Of a DNA stretch of 64,000 nucleotides, positions 1 through 8,266 are shown piece after piece (position 1 is the stretch's first letter; each line of letters starts with the position of its first letter). The stretch is from NCBI GenBank assembly GCA_017614505.1, contig JAGABT010000016.1, forward strand, positions 479,405-543,404, read 5' to 3'. The stretch comes from Selenomonadaceae bacterium. Its GTDB lineage: Bacteria > Bacillota > Negativicutes > Selenomonadales > Selenomonadaceae. The notes beneath the pieces are model-generated. The model was given only the letters and a program-made list of their open reading frames with translations, made no database searches and was not told the DNA's origin. Both the position numbers and the translations under genes were made by a program.

Positions 1-435
1 AATCCCTACGCGGAAAATTTCAACGGCGTCTGCAGTCTGAAAAACTATCGCGCAGGCACCAACGCCACGATTTTTTCTCCGCAGGGCGGCTTGCGCATTT
101 CTTTCGAGGAACTTACTCACGCGCTGGAAATGCTCATGGGCGGCGGAAAATTCCGCGGGCGGCAGATTCTCAGCGCTGAATCCGTGGCTGAAATTTTCAA
201 GTCACACTGGATTTACGACGGCGCGAACGGCGATACCTGCGGCGGCGAAATGCTCAACTACGGCTTGGGCAGCTACGTTATCGACGGCGGATTTGCCGGA
301 CACGCGGGCGAGGCTTTCGGTATGCTCAGCGGGATTTTCTTCAAAGGCACCAGCGGTTTCGTCTACATGATGAACGGCGAAGATTTCGCGCTGGAAAATG
401 CGCTGAGGAATTTCGCGCGCGGCTTAGCGGAGTAA
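1..435 (+). CDS. C-terminal part of a class C beta-lactamase-fold serine hydrolase (open at the left edge)
   Basis: The reading frame is open from base 1, so the start and the SxxK region lie outside the window. The visible 144 residues resemble the C-terminal part of penicillin-binding-protein/class C beta-lactamase-like serine hydrolases. A SPQGGLRIS stretch fits the region where a Gly-rich segment precedes the helical domain. GHAGEAFG fits the late HxG-type strand that closes the active site, followed by a short C-terminal helix. The substrate cannot be told; esterase, D-aminopeptidase and peptidoglycan-related roles are all possible. The gene is convergent with the threonine deaminase gene and the two ends overlap by 12 bases, leaving no room for a terminator. 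Confidence 0.6.
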   Translation, partial: NPYAENFNGVCSLKNYRAGTNATIFSPQGGLRISFEELTHALEMLMGGGKFRGRQILSAESVAEIFKSHWIYDGANGDTCGGEMLNYGLGSYVIDGGFAGHAGEAFGMLSGIFFKGTSGFVYMMNGEDFALENALRNFARGLAE

Positions 436-1689
436 ATCGATTTTCTCAATTTCGTAGCCATGCGCGTGCAGGGATTTAACAACGCGGTCAATGTGTTCGT
501 GGTTGTTCGTCTCAATGGTGACGCCGAGCAGAACTTTTCTGAAACTGTTGGTAACCAGCGCCTGATTGTGGTCGAGCCTGACGACGTTGGCATTTTCCTC
601 GGACAGAATTTTGGCGATGTTCAAAAGTTCGCCTGGCTTATCGGGCAGCTGTACGGCGAAGGAAAAAATCCTGCCGCGAGCTATTAAAGCCTTGTCGATC
701 AAGCCGGAAAGCGTTGAAATGTCGATATTGCCGCCGCTGACAATCGCCACGACCTTTTTACCGTGGAAATCTAATTTGTTCAGCGCGGCTAAACTCAAAA
801 CACCGGCGCCCTCGGCAATGAGCTTGTGCTTTTCGATAAGGCTGAGCAGGGCGCTCATAATTTCCATTTCGTTGACGGTGATAATTTCGTCGAGGTATTT
901 CTGGCAGAAAGCGAAAGTCAAAGTTCCCGCCGTCTTGACTGCGCAGCCGTCGGCAACGGTATCGGCGCTGTCAAGCGTGACGATTTTACCGGCGTCGAGG
1001 GCAGCCTTCATGCAGGCGGCATTTTCCGGCTCAACGCCAATAACCTTGACGTGCGGGCTGACAACTTTCGTAGCGAGGGCGACGCCGCTGGCAAATCCGC
1101 CGCCGCCAATCGGTACCAGAATGGCGTCGACATCTTTGAGCTCGTTGATAATTTCCAGCGCGGTGGTACCCTGCCCAAGCAGAACTTCGCGGTCGTTGAA
1201 CGGGTGAACGTAAACGTAGCCGTGAGCCTGCTGGAGTTCCAGACTGTGCGCGTAGGCGTCATCAAAACTGTCGCCGTGGAGAATGACTTCCGCGCCGTAA
1301 GCTTTGGTTGCCTCGACCTTGAGAATCGGCGTGGTTGCGGGCATGCAGATAACAGCCTTGACGCCGAGTTTCTGCGCCGCGAAGGCAACGCCCTGCGCGT
1401 GGTTACCGGCGGAAGAAGTTATCACGCCGCGGGATTTTTCTTCGGCGGTGAGCTGGCTGATTTTGTTGTAGGCGCCGCGCAGTTTGAAAGCGCCGGTGTG
1501 CTGCATATTTTCCGGCTTGAGAAAAACTTCATTGCCGCTCTGCTCGCTGAAAAAATCGCTGGCAATGAGCCGCGTTTTCTTGACGATACCGGCAAGCTGT
1601 TTATCCGCGCGGTAAACGTCGGCGATAGTCGTAGCCTCAACGATTTTGCTTACGTCGTCCTGCGCGACGGTTTTTTCATTTTCTTCCAA
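424..1689 (-). CDS. ilvA: Threonine ammonia-lyase (threonine deaminase) with C-terminal ACT domain
   Basis: PLP enzyme that converts threonine to 2-oxobutanoate and ammonia, feeding isoleucine synthesis or propionate formation. The PLP lysine is K69 in GAFKLRGA. SAGNHAQG (about 93-100) and the tetraglycine loop GGGG (195-198) bind the cofactor phosphate, and VSGGN follows near 318-321. Residues about 342-420 form one ACT domain, as in the roughly 400-residue TdcB/IlvA1 type rather than the long two-ACT E. coli IlvA. The start is a TTG at 1689, placed by an AGGAGGT site eight bases upstream; that site is the end of the preceding gene (AGG AGG TAA). The gene is therefore translationally linked to the transglutaminase-like gene, a setting with no obvious metabolic logic. 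Whether it is biosynthetic or catabolic cannot be settled from sequence. Confidence 0.92.
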   Translation of the reverse strand: MEENEKTVAQDDVSKIVEATTIADVYRADKQLAGIVKKTRLIASDFFSEQSGNEVFLKPENMQHTGAFKLRGAYNKISQLTAEEKSRGVITSSAGNHAQGVAFAAQKLGVKAVICMPATTPILKVEATKAYGAEVILHGDSFDDAYAHSLELQQAHGYVYVHPFNDREVLLGQGTTALEIINELKDVDAILVPIGGGGFASGVALATKVVSPHVKVIGVEPENAACMKAALDAGKIVTLDSADTVADGCAVKTAGTLTFAFCQKYLDEIITVNEMEIMSALLSLIEKHKLIAEGAGVLSLAALNKLDFHGKKVVAIVSGGNIDISTLSGLIDKALIARGRIFSFAVQLPDKPGELLNIAKILSEENANVVRLDHNQALVTNSFRKVLLGVTIETNNHEHIDRVVKSLHAHGYEIEKIDLLR

Positions 1690-1696
1690 AGTGAAC

Positions 1697-2890
1697 TTAC
1701 CTCCTGACAGAATTTACGTTGAAAAACAAAAGCTGGTACTTTCCACGGCGCGCGAAGCCCATGTTGTAGGTGCCGCTGCGGTAGTTGTAATTTTTGGGGA
1801 GAATTTCGCGCGCAAGTTTTTTCAAAGCATTGTCGGCGCTGAAATTTTCTTCGTAGGGCGTCATAACCCACGACATTTTCCGACCTTCGACGGCAATTCG
1901 TTTCGCCACGCTGTCAAGGGCGGTTGCGGTATTGCGCACGTAGAATCCAAAATAATCGCCGTTGGTTGCGGCAAATTCCGGCGTGGTGAAGTAGTAGCAG
2001 GCGTCGGGCTCAACCTGCAAATTCCTGAAAGAATTTTTGTCCCAGGCATGAGTGGCGCTGGCAATTTCCGCCGGAGCGTTGAAGTAGATGTAGGAATTGT
2101 AGCCGAGGCGCTTGGAAAATTTGAAGGAATCGTCGTCCCATGTCACGTCGACGAAATAAGTTTTGCCGCCGAGTTTGATTGTGTTCCACATGTGTCCTTC
2201 GCTCTTGGAATTGCTGCCCTCATTGTGCGTGGTGCCGTTGACCTTTCTTACCTCGAAGCCGCACATTCTGCCGAGCATGTAAAACGCGTCGGAATATCCC
2301 TGACAGTTCGCCCGCTTGTCGATAAGCGCGCCGGTCGCCGTAACGAAGCGCGGCACAGATTTGCCGTTGAGCATTTTCTGGGTATCGTTGTAGTAAGTCG
2401 CGCGGGAAGTTATTGCGTCGTGAATGTAAAGTTCCATGCGCAGAGTTGTCGGCTGCGCCTTAGCCTCGTTGACGATTTTCACAGCCAGATTGTACAGCGT
2501 CTTTTCGTTGGCGGAAAGGATTTTGGTGTTGCTGTTCAGATAGGCGTAAGCAACTTTGGCGCCAGGGTAATAGTTGAACTGGTAGAGCGCGCGGGAATTG
2601 GGCGAGCCGTCGGAATAAATCGTGCACTTCATGCGGTAGGCGAGAAGGTCTTTGTTCAGCTCGGAGTCAGTAAAAAGTTTTTCGCTGTCGACCTTCAGCC
2701 CGTTCGCGAGAATTACAGGAATATCGGGCTGGAAATTTCGCTGGCAGTTTCTTACGTAGTTGATAAGTTCAGCCTTGCTGTTGACCTTAGGCGCGGCGCT
2801 CCAGTCGATTTGGTTGGGCGCGACCGCGGACGCCAGATTCTGAATGAAGCTTACAATAAAAAATACCACTGCAAAAATAATTTTTCGCAT
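1697..2890 (-). CDS. Secreted transglutaminase-like (papain-fold) protein
   Basis: 397 residues starting MRKIIFAVVFF, a signal peptide (basic start, hydrophobic stretch to about residue 18, likely cleavage after Ala-Ser-Ala near 22). A transglutaminase core follows: Cys196 in RANCQGYSDAFYML, His233 in EGHMWNTIKL and Asp248 in YFVDVTWDD make the expected Cys-His-Asp triad. In bacteria such proteins are usually cysteine peptidases or act on the cell surface; the substrate is unknown. The start is chosen because ATG 2890 has AGGAGG upstream and forms a TGATG junction with the stop of the C39-like gene. A longer frame upstream lies wholly inside that gene. It is the middle gene of a three-gene unit with ilvA. 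Confidence 0.75.
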   Translation of the reverse strand: MRKIIFAVVFFIVSFIQNLASAVAPNQIDWSAAPKVNSKAELINYVRNCQRNFQPDIPVILANGLKVDSEKLFTDSELNKDLLAYRMKCTIYSDGSPNSRALYQFNYYPGAKVAYAYLNSNTKILSANEKTLYNLAVKIVNEAKAQPTTLRMELYIHDAITSRATYYNDTQKMLNGKSVPRFVTATGALIDKRANCQGYSDAFYMLGRMCGFEVRKVNGTTHNEGSNSKSEGHMWNTIKLGGKTYFVDVTWDDDSFKFSKRLGYNSYIYFNAPAEIASATHAWDKNSFRNLQVEPDACYYFTTPEFAATNGDYFGFYVRNTATALDSVAKRIAVEGRKMSWVMTPYEENFSADNALKKLAREILPKNYNYRSGTYNMGFARRGKYQLLFFNVNSVRR

Positions 2891-3504
2891 CAGGAGCCTC
2901 CTTTCTGGTTTTGGAAAACGATTAAGCCGCCTTTCTGCGCGAAGCCGGTATCCCACAGCAAATCGAAATCGAACCAGCGCTCGACGCCGTAAGACGTGAC
3001 TTTAACGCGCCAGTCGCTGCCGGAAAATTCGTAGCCGGTCAGCAGGAACCAATGCCACGTGTATTTTTTAAGCGTCGGATTCTGGTGCAGGAGCATCAGG
3101 CAGGGGATTGGATAGCCGCCGTCAATCTGGTATTTCAAAATCATGTGCGTTTCTCGAAAGCCGCGGGAGCCGTCCCAGTCTGACAGCTGCAGAGAATTTT
3201 CGCCGTGGTCGCGCAGGAATTTCGTGAAGCCGTCGATGTAGGTTTGAAGTTTGTAGACGCCATTCCAGCGCGGGTGGAGGTACGGCTGCATTTCGCTGGA
3301 AAATTTTATGTAATCGTCCTGCGCGAGATTTTTCACGTCAAAGGGGTACAGCCCGCGCAGATTTTTGTACAGCTCGAAATAAATACAGCAGTCGCAGGCG
3401 CTGACGGCGGCGCAACCGCCCAGCCGCATCATAAATTCTGGGTGCCAGCACTGCTGCCCGCCGATAGATTCGCCAATTTTAAAATATGGCAATTCATTTT
3501 TCAT
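2890..3504 (-). CDS. C39-like cysteine peptidase family protein
   Basis: 204 residues with no signal peptide. GGCAAVSACD near the start places Cys31 in a classic papain-like/C39 Gly-Gly-Cys context, and WHWFLLTGYE places His151 as the partner. A late Asp/Asn cannot be assigned with certainty. Family members of this length occur widely in Firmicutes as uncharacterised proteins. The gene stops in a TGATG overlap with the transglutaminase-like gene, so two papain-fold proteins are made from one message. The start is ATG 3504, preceded by GGAGAGA. The 5' region holds a copy of the dispersed hairpin repeat. Function is unknown; a peptidase or peptide-binding role is inference from fold only. Confidence 0.6.
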   Translation of the reverse strand: MKNELPYFKIGESIGGQQCWHPEFMMRLGGCAAVSACDCCIYFELYKNLRGLYPFDVKNLAQDDYIKFSSEMQPYLHPRWNGVYKLQTYIDGFTKFLRDHGENSLQLSDWDGSRGFRETHMILKYQIDGGYPIPCLMLLHQNPTLKKYTWHWFLLTGYEFSGSDWRVKVTSYGVERWFDFDLLWDTGFAQKGGLIVFQNQKGGS

Positions 3505-3537
3505 AGAATCTCTCCGTTAAAAAAACATTCGCATTTA

Positions 3538-3676
3538 AAGGGGCGCCACATGGACGTGGCGCCTGCGCGGCTTGCGTAGCAAGGCGTGCTTTCTTAGCGC
3601 CATTCGCCGGATGCGAATGCAGCAGGCAATTTTCTTTGCCAGCGTTTCTTTTCCTAAAAGAAATGCTGATACAAGT
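3538..3676 (+). repeat. Dispersed hairpin repeat, copy 1
   Basis: Three stem-loops in a row. The GGCGCCAC/GTGGCGCC stem has loop ATGGAC (3542-3563). The CATTCGC/GCGAATG stem has loop CGGAT (3601-3619). The AGCGTTTCTTTT/AAAAGAAATGCT stem has loop CCT (3641-3667). Between the first two lies a 30-base block (3564-3593) identical to one in copy 4. The segment 3630-3652 is identical to 26432-26454 in copy 3. It sits between the divergent C39-like and scpB genes. Confidence 0.85.
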
Positions 3677-3765
3677 ATTATACCACCGCCGCCGCATTTG
3701 ACAAAATTTTTTCGGCGTGTAAAAATATTGTCGATTTGATAAATTTTGAGACTGGAGGCAAAAAT

Positions 3766-4563
3766 ATGGTTGTTGGTACTGAAATTCAAGACAGGATTTG
3801 CTACGTGGAAATGCAAAATTCGGCGCACTACAACTGCCTGAGCGAGGAAATGTGTTCGGAGCTGATTGACGCGCTGAAATTCGGCTACGAACAGGAATGC
3901 GTAGGGATTGTGATAAAGGCGCAGGTTCGGCGCGGCGTATGGAGCGCGGGGCATGACATTAAGGAACTGCCGCAGGACGGGCGAGACCCGCTGTCTTTCT
4001 ACGTGGCGATGGAAAAACTTCTGCGTAAAGTTCAGGACACGCCAATTCCTGTTATCGCCTGCGTGAGCGGAACGGTCTGGGGCGGCGCCTGCGACCTGTG
4101 TCTTTCGTGCGATATGATTGTCAGTTCCAAAAACGCCACCTTCGCCATAACGCCCGCGAAAATCGGTATCCCGTACAACGCGTCGGGGATTCTGCATTTC
4201 ATCAACCAGCTGGGTATGAACAAGGCGCGCGAAATGTTTTTCCTCGGCACGCCCATAACTGCCGAAGACGCGCTGAACGTCGGGCTTATCAACCGCGTCG
4301 CTGAAAATGACGAGCTGGAAAATATGCTTGAGGAACAGTTTCTGACGCCGCTGCGCAGGAATAGCGTACTTTCAGTCAGCGCAATTAAACGCCAGTTCAG
4401 AATTTTGAGCCGCGCGTCCACGGTTATCAGCGCGGAAAATTTCGAGCGCATAAACGCCTACCGTTCGCGCGTCTACCAGAGCGATGACTACAAGGAAGGT
4501 ATCAACTCATTTCTGGAAAAGCGCCCGCCGCAGTACAAAGGCAAGGCGTCTGATTTGGATTAA
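3766..4563 (+). CDS. scpB: Methylmalonyl-CoA decarboxylase (crotonase family)
   Basis: 265-residue crotonase-fold enzyme that decarboxylates (R/S)-methylmalonyl-CoA to propionyl-CoA. It matches the E. coli ScpB/YgfG pattern closely: SAGHDIKELPQDGRDPLS (His63 in the oxyanion region), VWGGACD (Gly107), TPAKIGIPYN with Tyr137 at the family's catalytic tyrosine, and a terminal FLEKRPP. General enoyl-CoA hydratases instead carry two acidic catalytic residues, which are absent here. The start is ATG 3766 with TGGAGG eight bases upstream; an earlier in-frame codon at 3736 lacks a site. The gene stands alone. Propionate-forming Negativicutes often use such enzymes, which fits the proposed host. Confidence 0.85.
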   Translation: MVVGTEIQDRICYVEMQNSAHYNCLSEEMCSELIDALKFGYEQECVGIVIKAQVRRGVWSAGHDIKELPQDGRDPLSFYVAMEKLLRKVQDTPIPVIACVSGTVWGGACDLCLSCDMIVSSKNATFAITPAKIGIPYNASGILHFINQLGMNKAREMFFLGTPITAEDALNVGLINRVAENDELENMLEEQFLTPLRRNSVLSVSAIKRQFRILSRASTVISAENFERINAYRSRVYQSDDYKEGINSFLEKRPPQYKGKASDLD

Positions 4564-4711
4564 AATTCCGCCCCGCCATAATTTTTTGTCAGGCAAAATT
4601 AAAAATTTCAGAAAACTCTTGACGAAAGGCTATAAAAGTTGTAAGCTTGTATACAGATAAGGGAGCAATGCTCCAGCGAAATTTTTTTGAATTATGGGGA
4701 GGAATTTTCAA

Positions 4712-5680
4712 ATGGGCAATCGCAGGAAAATCGTCGTCGTCGGTACTTCTAACGTCGGTTCGGCAGTCGTCAACAAGCTGGCTGACTTCCAGCTCGCGTC
4801 CGAAATCGTTCTCATCGACCTTAATCAGGATAAAGCCTGGGGCGAGGCAAAAGACTCCAGCCACGCCACCGCTTGCGTTTACAGCACGAATATCAAATTC
4901 CGCGCAACCGGCGACTACAGCGCGTGCAAAGGCGCCAATATCGTCATCATTTGCGCAGGTCCGTCGATTCGCCCTGGCGAAACCCCCGACAGACTTAAGC
5001 TCGCCGGCACCAACGCGAAAATCATGAACAGCGTTTTCCGCTCCGTCGCTGAACACACCAAAGAGGCAGTCATCATTCTTATCACCAACCCGCTTGACGT
5101 TGCAACTTACGTTGTCAGCAAAATCGCTGAGGAAATCGGCTATCCGACCAATCTGATTCTCGGCACCGGCACCATGCTCGAAACTTACCGTTTCCGCCGC
5201 ATTCTCGCTGACAAATACGAAGTCGACCCGAAAAATATTAACGGCTACGTCCTCGGCGAACACGGCAACTCGGCTTTCGTCGCCTGGTCTACCACCGGCT
5301 GCGCAGGCTTCCCGCTCGAAAAGCTTGACGAATATTTCCGCCACACCGAGCCGCTCGACAAGAAAGCCGTTGAGCAGGAACTCATTCAGGTCGCTTACGA
5401 CGTTATCAACAGAAAAGGCTTCACCAACACCGGCGTTGCCATGGCTGCTGTCCGCTTCGTCAAATCCGTCCTTTACGACGAGCATACCATTCTGCCCTGC
5501 TCGGCTGTCATGAACGGCGAATACGGTATCACCGACGTTGCGCTCTCCATGCCGCGTATGGTCTGCGCTGATGGTCTTATGCGCGTGTTCGAAATCGCTC
5601 TCACTGACGAGGAACTCGAAAAAATGCACGCCGCTGCCAAATCCGTCCGCAGTGCTCTCGACGGCGCTGGCGTTAAATAA
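4712..5680 (+). CDS. ldh: L-lactate/2-hydroxyacid dehydrogenase (LDH/MDH superfamily)
   Basis: 322 residues. The Rossmann motif VVGTSNVGSA is followed by Asp in LIDLN, fitting NAD(H). TNPLD, RFR (substrate-binding Arg) and GEHGNSAF (catalytic His) are all present. The substrate loop reads AGPSIRPGETPDRLKL. It carries Ile where LDH has Gln and MDH has Arg, and is two residues longer than canonical LDH, while the loop Arg is kept as RL. Exact substrate specificity is therefore uncertain; lactate is most likely, with other 2-oxoacids possible. The start ATG 4712 is preceded by GGGGAGGAATTTTCAA; an in-frame ATG at 4694 is part of that binding site. Upstream, TTGACG at 4619 followed by an AT-rich stretch may be a promoter, but the -10 is not clear. 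Confidence 0.8.
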   Translation: MGNRRKIVVVGTSNVGSAVVNKLADFQLASEIVLIDLNQDKAWGEAKDSSHATACVYSTNIKFRATGDYSACKGANIVIICAGPSIRPGETPDRLKLAGTNAKIMNSVFRSVAEHTKEAVIILITNPLDVATYVVSKIAEEIGYPTNLILGTGTMLETYRFRRILADKYEVDPKNINGYVLGEHGNSAFVAWSTTGCAGFPLEKLDEYFRHTEPLDKKAVEQELIQVAYDVINRKGFTNTGVAMAAVRFVKSVLYDEHTILPCSAVMNGEYGITDVALSMPRMVCADGLMRVFEIALTDEELEKMHAAAKSVRSALDGAGVK

Positions 5681-5759
5681 TTTTCTTGCGCATTTCAAAT
5701 TGAACTTCACGGAGTCGACGCTGGTCTTAGCGCCGGCTCTTTTAGTTTGCCGCAAACTG

Positions 5760-5768
5760 TGCTATACT
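5760..5768 (+). promoter_or_regulatory. Probable extended -10 promoter for ddh
   Basis: TGC followed directly by TATACT makes an extended -10 element about 30 bases before the ddh ribosome site. No good -35 hexamer lies 17 bases upstream. Confidence 0.4.
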
Positions 5769-5800
5769 ATGAGAAATTTTTTATAGGAGGAATTTTTTTT

Positions 5801-6775
5801 ATGAAGATTGGAATTTTGGGTTACGGCAACCTCGGACGCGGCGTCGAACTGGCGGTTCATGAAAATCCTGACGCTGAACTTGCCGCAGTTTTTACGCGCA
5901 GAAATCCCGACAGTTTAAAAATCGCCACGCTGAATGTTCCCGTTGTCAGCGCGAATGACGCTGGCGACTGGGCTGGGAAAATCGATGTTATGATTCTTTG
6001 CGGCGGCAGCGCGACGGATTTGCCGGTACAGACGCCAGAATTTGCCAAAATGTTCAACGTGATTGACAGTTTCGATACCCACGCCAAAATTCCTCAGCAC
6101 TTTGAAAAAGTCGACGCGGCGGCTAAAAATTCTAACCACGTGGCGATAATTTCCGTCGGCTGGGACCCAGGCTTATTTTCGCTTGCGCGGGCTTACGGCA
6201 GCGCGATTCTTCCCAGCGGCAGTGACTACACTTTCTGGGGGCGCGGCGTCAGTCAGGGACATTCCGACGCCATTCGCCGGATTAAAGGCGTCAAAAATGC
6301 GCGCCAGTACACCGTTCCGATTGAAAGCGCGCTGGACGCCGTTCGCAGCGGCAAAAATCCTGCGCTTACCACGCGCGAAAAACATCTGCGCGAATGCTAC
6401 GTTGTGCTGGAAGATGGCGCCGACGCCGCCGCGGTTGAGCGCGAAATTAAAACCATGCCAAATTATTTCGCCGACTACGATACCACGGTAAATTTTATCA
6501 GCGAGGAGGAGCTGGCGAAAAATCACGGCGGTCTGGCGCACGGCGGATTCGTCATTCGCACCGGCAAGACCGGCGATAATCACGGGCACGTTGTTGAGTT
6601 CAATCTCAAGCTGGACTCGAATCCTGAGTTCACTGCCAGCGTGCTGGTTGCTTACGCCCGCGCGGCTTTAAGACTTCAGCGCGAAGGCAAATCCGGCTGT
6701 ATGACGGTGCTGGATATTCCGCCCGCTTATCTTTCTGCTAAGACCGGCGCTGAACTCCGCGCGCATTTGCTGTAA
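5801..6775 (+). CDS. ddh: meso-Diaminopimelate D-dehydrogenase
   Basis: NADP-dependent enzyme that makes meso-diaminopimelate from tetrahydrodipicolinate and ammonia in one step, supplying lysine and peptidoglycan. 324 residues, the usual family length (about 320-330). GILGYGNLGRGVE is the nucleotide loop, followed by VFTRR. The central SVGWDPGLFSLARAYG and the SDYTFWGRGVSQGHSDAIRRI segment are characteristic of Ddh and include the DAP-binding residues. The ATG at 5801 has AGGAGG nine bases upstream. The stop overlaps the next gene in a TAATG junction. Confidence 0.93.
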   Translation: MKIGILGYGNLGRGVELAVHENPDAELAAVFTRRNPDSLKIATLNVPVVSANDAGDWAGKIDVMILCGGSATDLPVQTPEFAKMFNVIDSFDTHAKIPQHFEKVDAAAKNSNHVAIISVGWDPGLFSLARAYGSAILPSGSDYTFWGRGVSQGHSDAIRRIKGVKNARQYTVPIESALDAVRSGKNPALTTREKHLRECYVVLEDGADAAAVEREIKTMPNYFADYDTTVNFISEEELAKNHGGLAHGGFVIRTGKTGDNHGHVVEFNLKLDSNPEFTASVLVAYARAALRLQREGKSGCMTVLDIPPAYLSAKTGAELRAHLL

Positions 6776-7347
6776 TGGCGCTCACACTTCCAACGCCGCC
6801 CACGCCGCCGACAATCGATAAGGGCGAGGCGACAGAGTACACGCCGAAAATTGACGCGCATAAATTTTTCGAGGTGCCGTTCAGTCGGGAAAAAAAATCT
6901 GTCGCGCAGGACGCGGAAGAAATTTCACCGCCGCCGCCAGTCGAAACTAAAACCCCTACGCCTGAAGAAATGGCGCGCGAGGCTGTAGCGAATGGCTCTG
7001 GCGCTTTGACCAAAACTGAAGTCACGCGCCCTGACGCTGAAAAAATTCCTGCCGCGTCAATTCCAGTTCCGGCTGATAATCCGCGCGACGGCAAAGCTAT
7101 CCTGCGCGAATTTGAAAACTACGACGATACCTACGCCGCCGCCGAGACGCCACGCACTTTTCATACCAGCCAGCGCGAAAGTCACAGCGGGATTTTCTGG
7201 GTCGTCACGCTGATTCTCGCGGCGGTGCTCAGCATTGTCTTTGTCAAAAAATTTATGCTCAAGCCTAAGCCAAAGCGCGTCGATAAGGCGCCCGCGCCAG
7301 TTCCTAAGAAAGATGACAAGCGCAGGCACTTCGAGGTTAGGGTTTGA
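6775..7347 (+). CDS. Proline-rich single-pass membrane protein of unknown function
   Basis: 190 residues with no recognised domain. The first 130 residues are hydrophilic and rich in Pro, Glu and Thr (PTPPTPP, PPPPVE) and look disordered. One membrane helix follows (about 141-163, GIFWVVTLILAAVLSIV), then a basic tail KPKPKRVDKAP. The topology suggests the long acidic region is cytoplasmic or periplasmic with a short basic end; this cannot be decided. It starts in a TAATG overlap with ddh, so it is co-translated, and it is convergent with folK, overlapping by 11 bases. Confidence 0.55.
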   Translation: MALTLPTPPTPPTIDKGEATEYTPKIDAHKFFEVPFSREKKSVAQDAEEISPPPPVETKTPTPEEMAREAVANGSGALTKTEVTRPDAEKIPAASIPVPADNPRDGKAILREFENYDDTYAAAETPRTFHTSQRESHSGIFWVVTLILAAVLSIVFVKKFMLKPKPKRVDKAPAPVPKKDDKRRHFEVRV

Positions 7348-8266
7348 CGTAGCGCCGGACTTCGAACTCCGAAAAATCTTCTACGCGCGCCAGCTCAAAT
7401 TCGCCGCTGATTTGCGGAAAAAATGTATCAGCATCGGCGTCCGCATTGACTGCCGTCAAAAAAATTTCCGCCGCGTAGGGAATGAGCTCGCTGAAAATTT
7501 CGCCGCCGCCTGTCACAAAATTTTTGTCATTAACGCTCAAAACGCGCCACAGTTCCTCGACACTGCGAACAATTTCCGCACCGGCAATTTCGCCCGCCGT
7601 CCGGCTGAAAATAATATTCCTGCGCGAATCCAGCGGCTTACCATTCGGGAAGGTCGCCAAAGTTTTGCGCCCGTAAATCACGGTATGGTTGAGCGTCAGC
7701 GCGCGGAACTTTTTCATATCCGCCGGAATTTTGAAAAGCAGTTCGCCGCCTTTGCCAATGCCAAAATTCCTGTCGACGCAGGCAACCAGCTTCAAATTAA
7801 AATCGCTGGGACTGCCGGTAATTTTCCGAACTTCGTCGCCGTGCAGTCTGCATTTCAGCGCTGGCAGAATTTCTTTGAGCGGCACCAGCGCGAAATCCCG
7901 CTCGAATAAAAATTTGTGCGGTACTGTCAGGCGCGTCGAATTTATTTCCAGCCCGTCGATTAGCAAAATGTCAAGGTCAATCGTGCGCGCGCCCCAGTGT
8001 TCCAGCCGCACCCGTCCGAGTTCCAGTTCGATTCGCTGAAGTTCGTCCAGAAGTTCCAGCGGCTCAAGCGCTGAGGAAATTTTTACCGCCGCATTCAGGA
8101 AGTCGGGCTGATTTGTGAGCCCCCACGCCGCTGTTTCGTAAAACGAAGAAACCCGCAGCAATTCGACGCCGCGGATTTTTTTTATGCGCTCAATCGCCGC
8201 GCGGAGATTTTCAGCGCGCTCGCCCAAATTCCCGCCAATTCCAATGTAACAAATCACCTTCGCCAC
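7337..8266 (-). CDS. folK: FolK-dihydrofolate reductase fusion
   Basis: 309 residues joining two folate enzymes. Residues 1-about 145 are 6-hydroxymethyl-7,8-dihydropterin pyrophosphokinase (IGIGGNLGER start, then the RTIDLDILLID motif). Residues about 157-309 are dihydrofolate reductase (LVACVDRNFGIGKGGELLF, then VIYGRKTLATFP, RRNIIFSR and a late FVTGGGEIFSELI for NADPH). The halves would catalyse nonconsecutive steps on either side of FolP and the folylglutamate step. Both domains look complete. It is the last gene of serS-folP-folB-folK, and its start overlaps the end of folB by 13 bases. Confidence 0.88.
   Translation of the reverse strand: MAKVICYIGIGGNLGERAENLRAAIERIKKIRGVELLRVSSFYETAAWGLTNQPDFLNAAVKISSALEPLELLDELQRIELELGRVRLEHWGARTIDLDILLIDGLEINSTRLTVPHKFLFERDFALVPLKEILPALKCRLHGDEVRKITGSPSDFNLKLVACVDRNFGIGKGGELLFKIPADMKKFRALTLNHTVIYGRKTLATFPNGKPLDSRRNIIFSRTAGEIAGAEIVRSVEELWRVLSVNDKNFVTGGGEIFSELIPYAAEIFLTAVNADADADTFFPQISGEFELARVEDFSEFEVRRYVKP

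Noticed and set aside
1646..2992. A 448-codon plus-strand frame over the transglutaminase-like gene
   Set aside because: No family resemblance, no start site; the opposite strand has a signal peptide and complete catalytic triad.
4564..4711. Rex-type redox operator or clear promoter before ldh
   Set aside because: No TTGTGA-type palindrome is present; TTGACG at 4619 lacks a convincing -10 at the right distance, so I did not list it as a feature.
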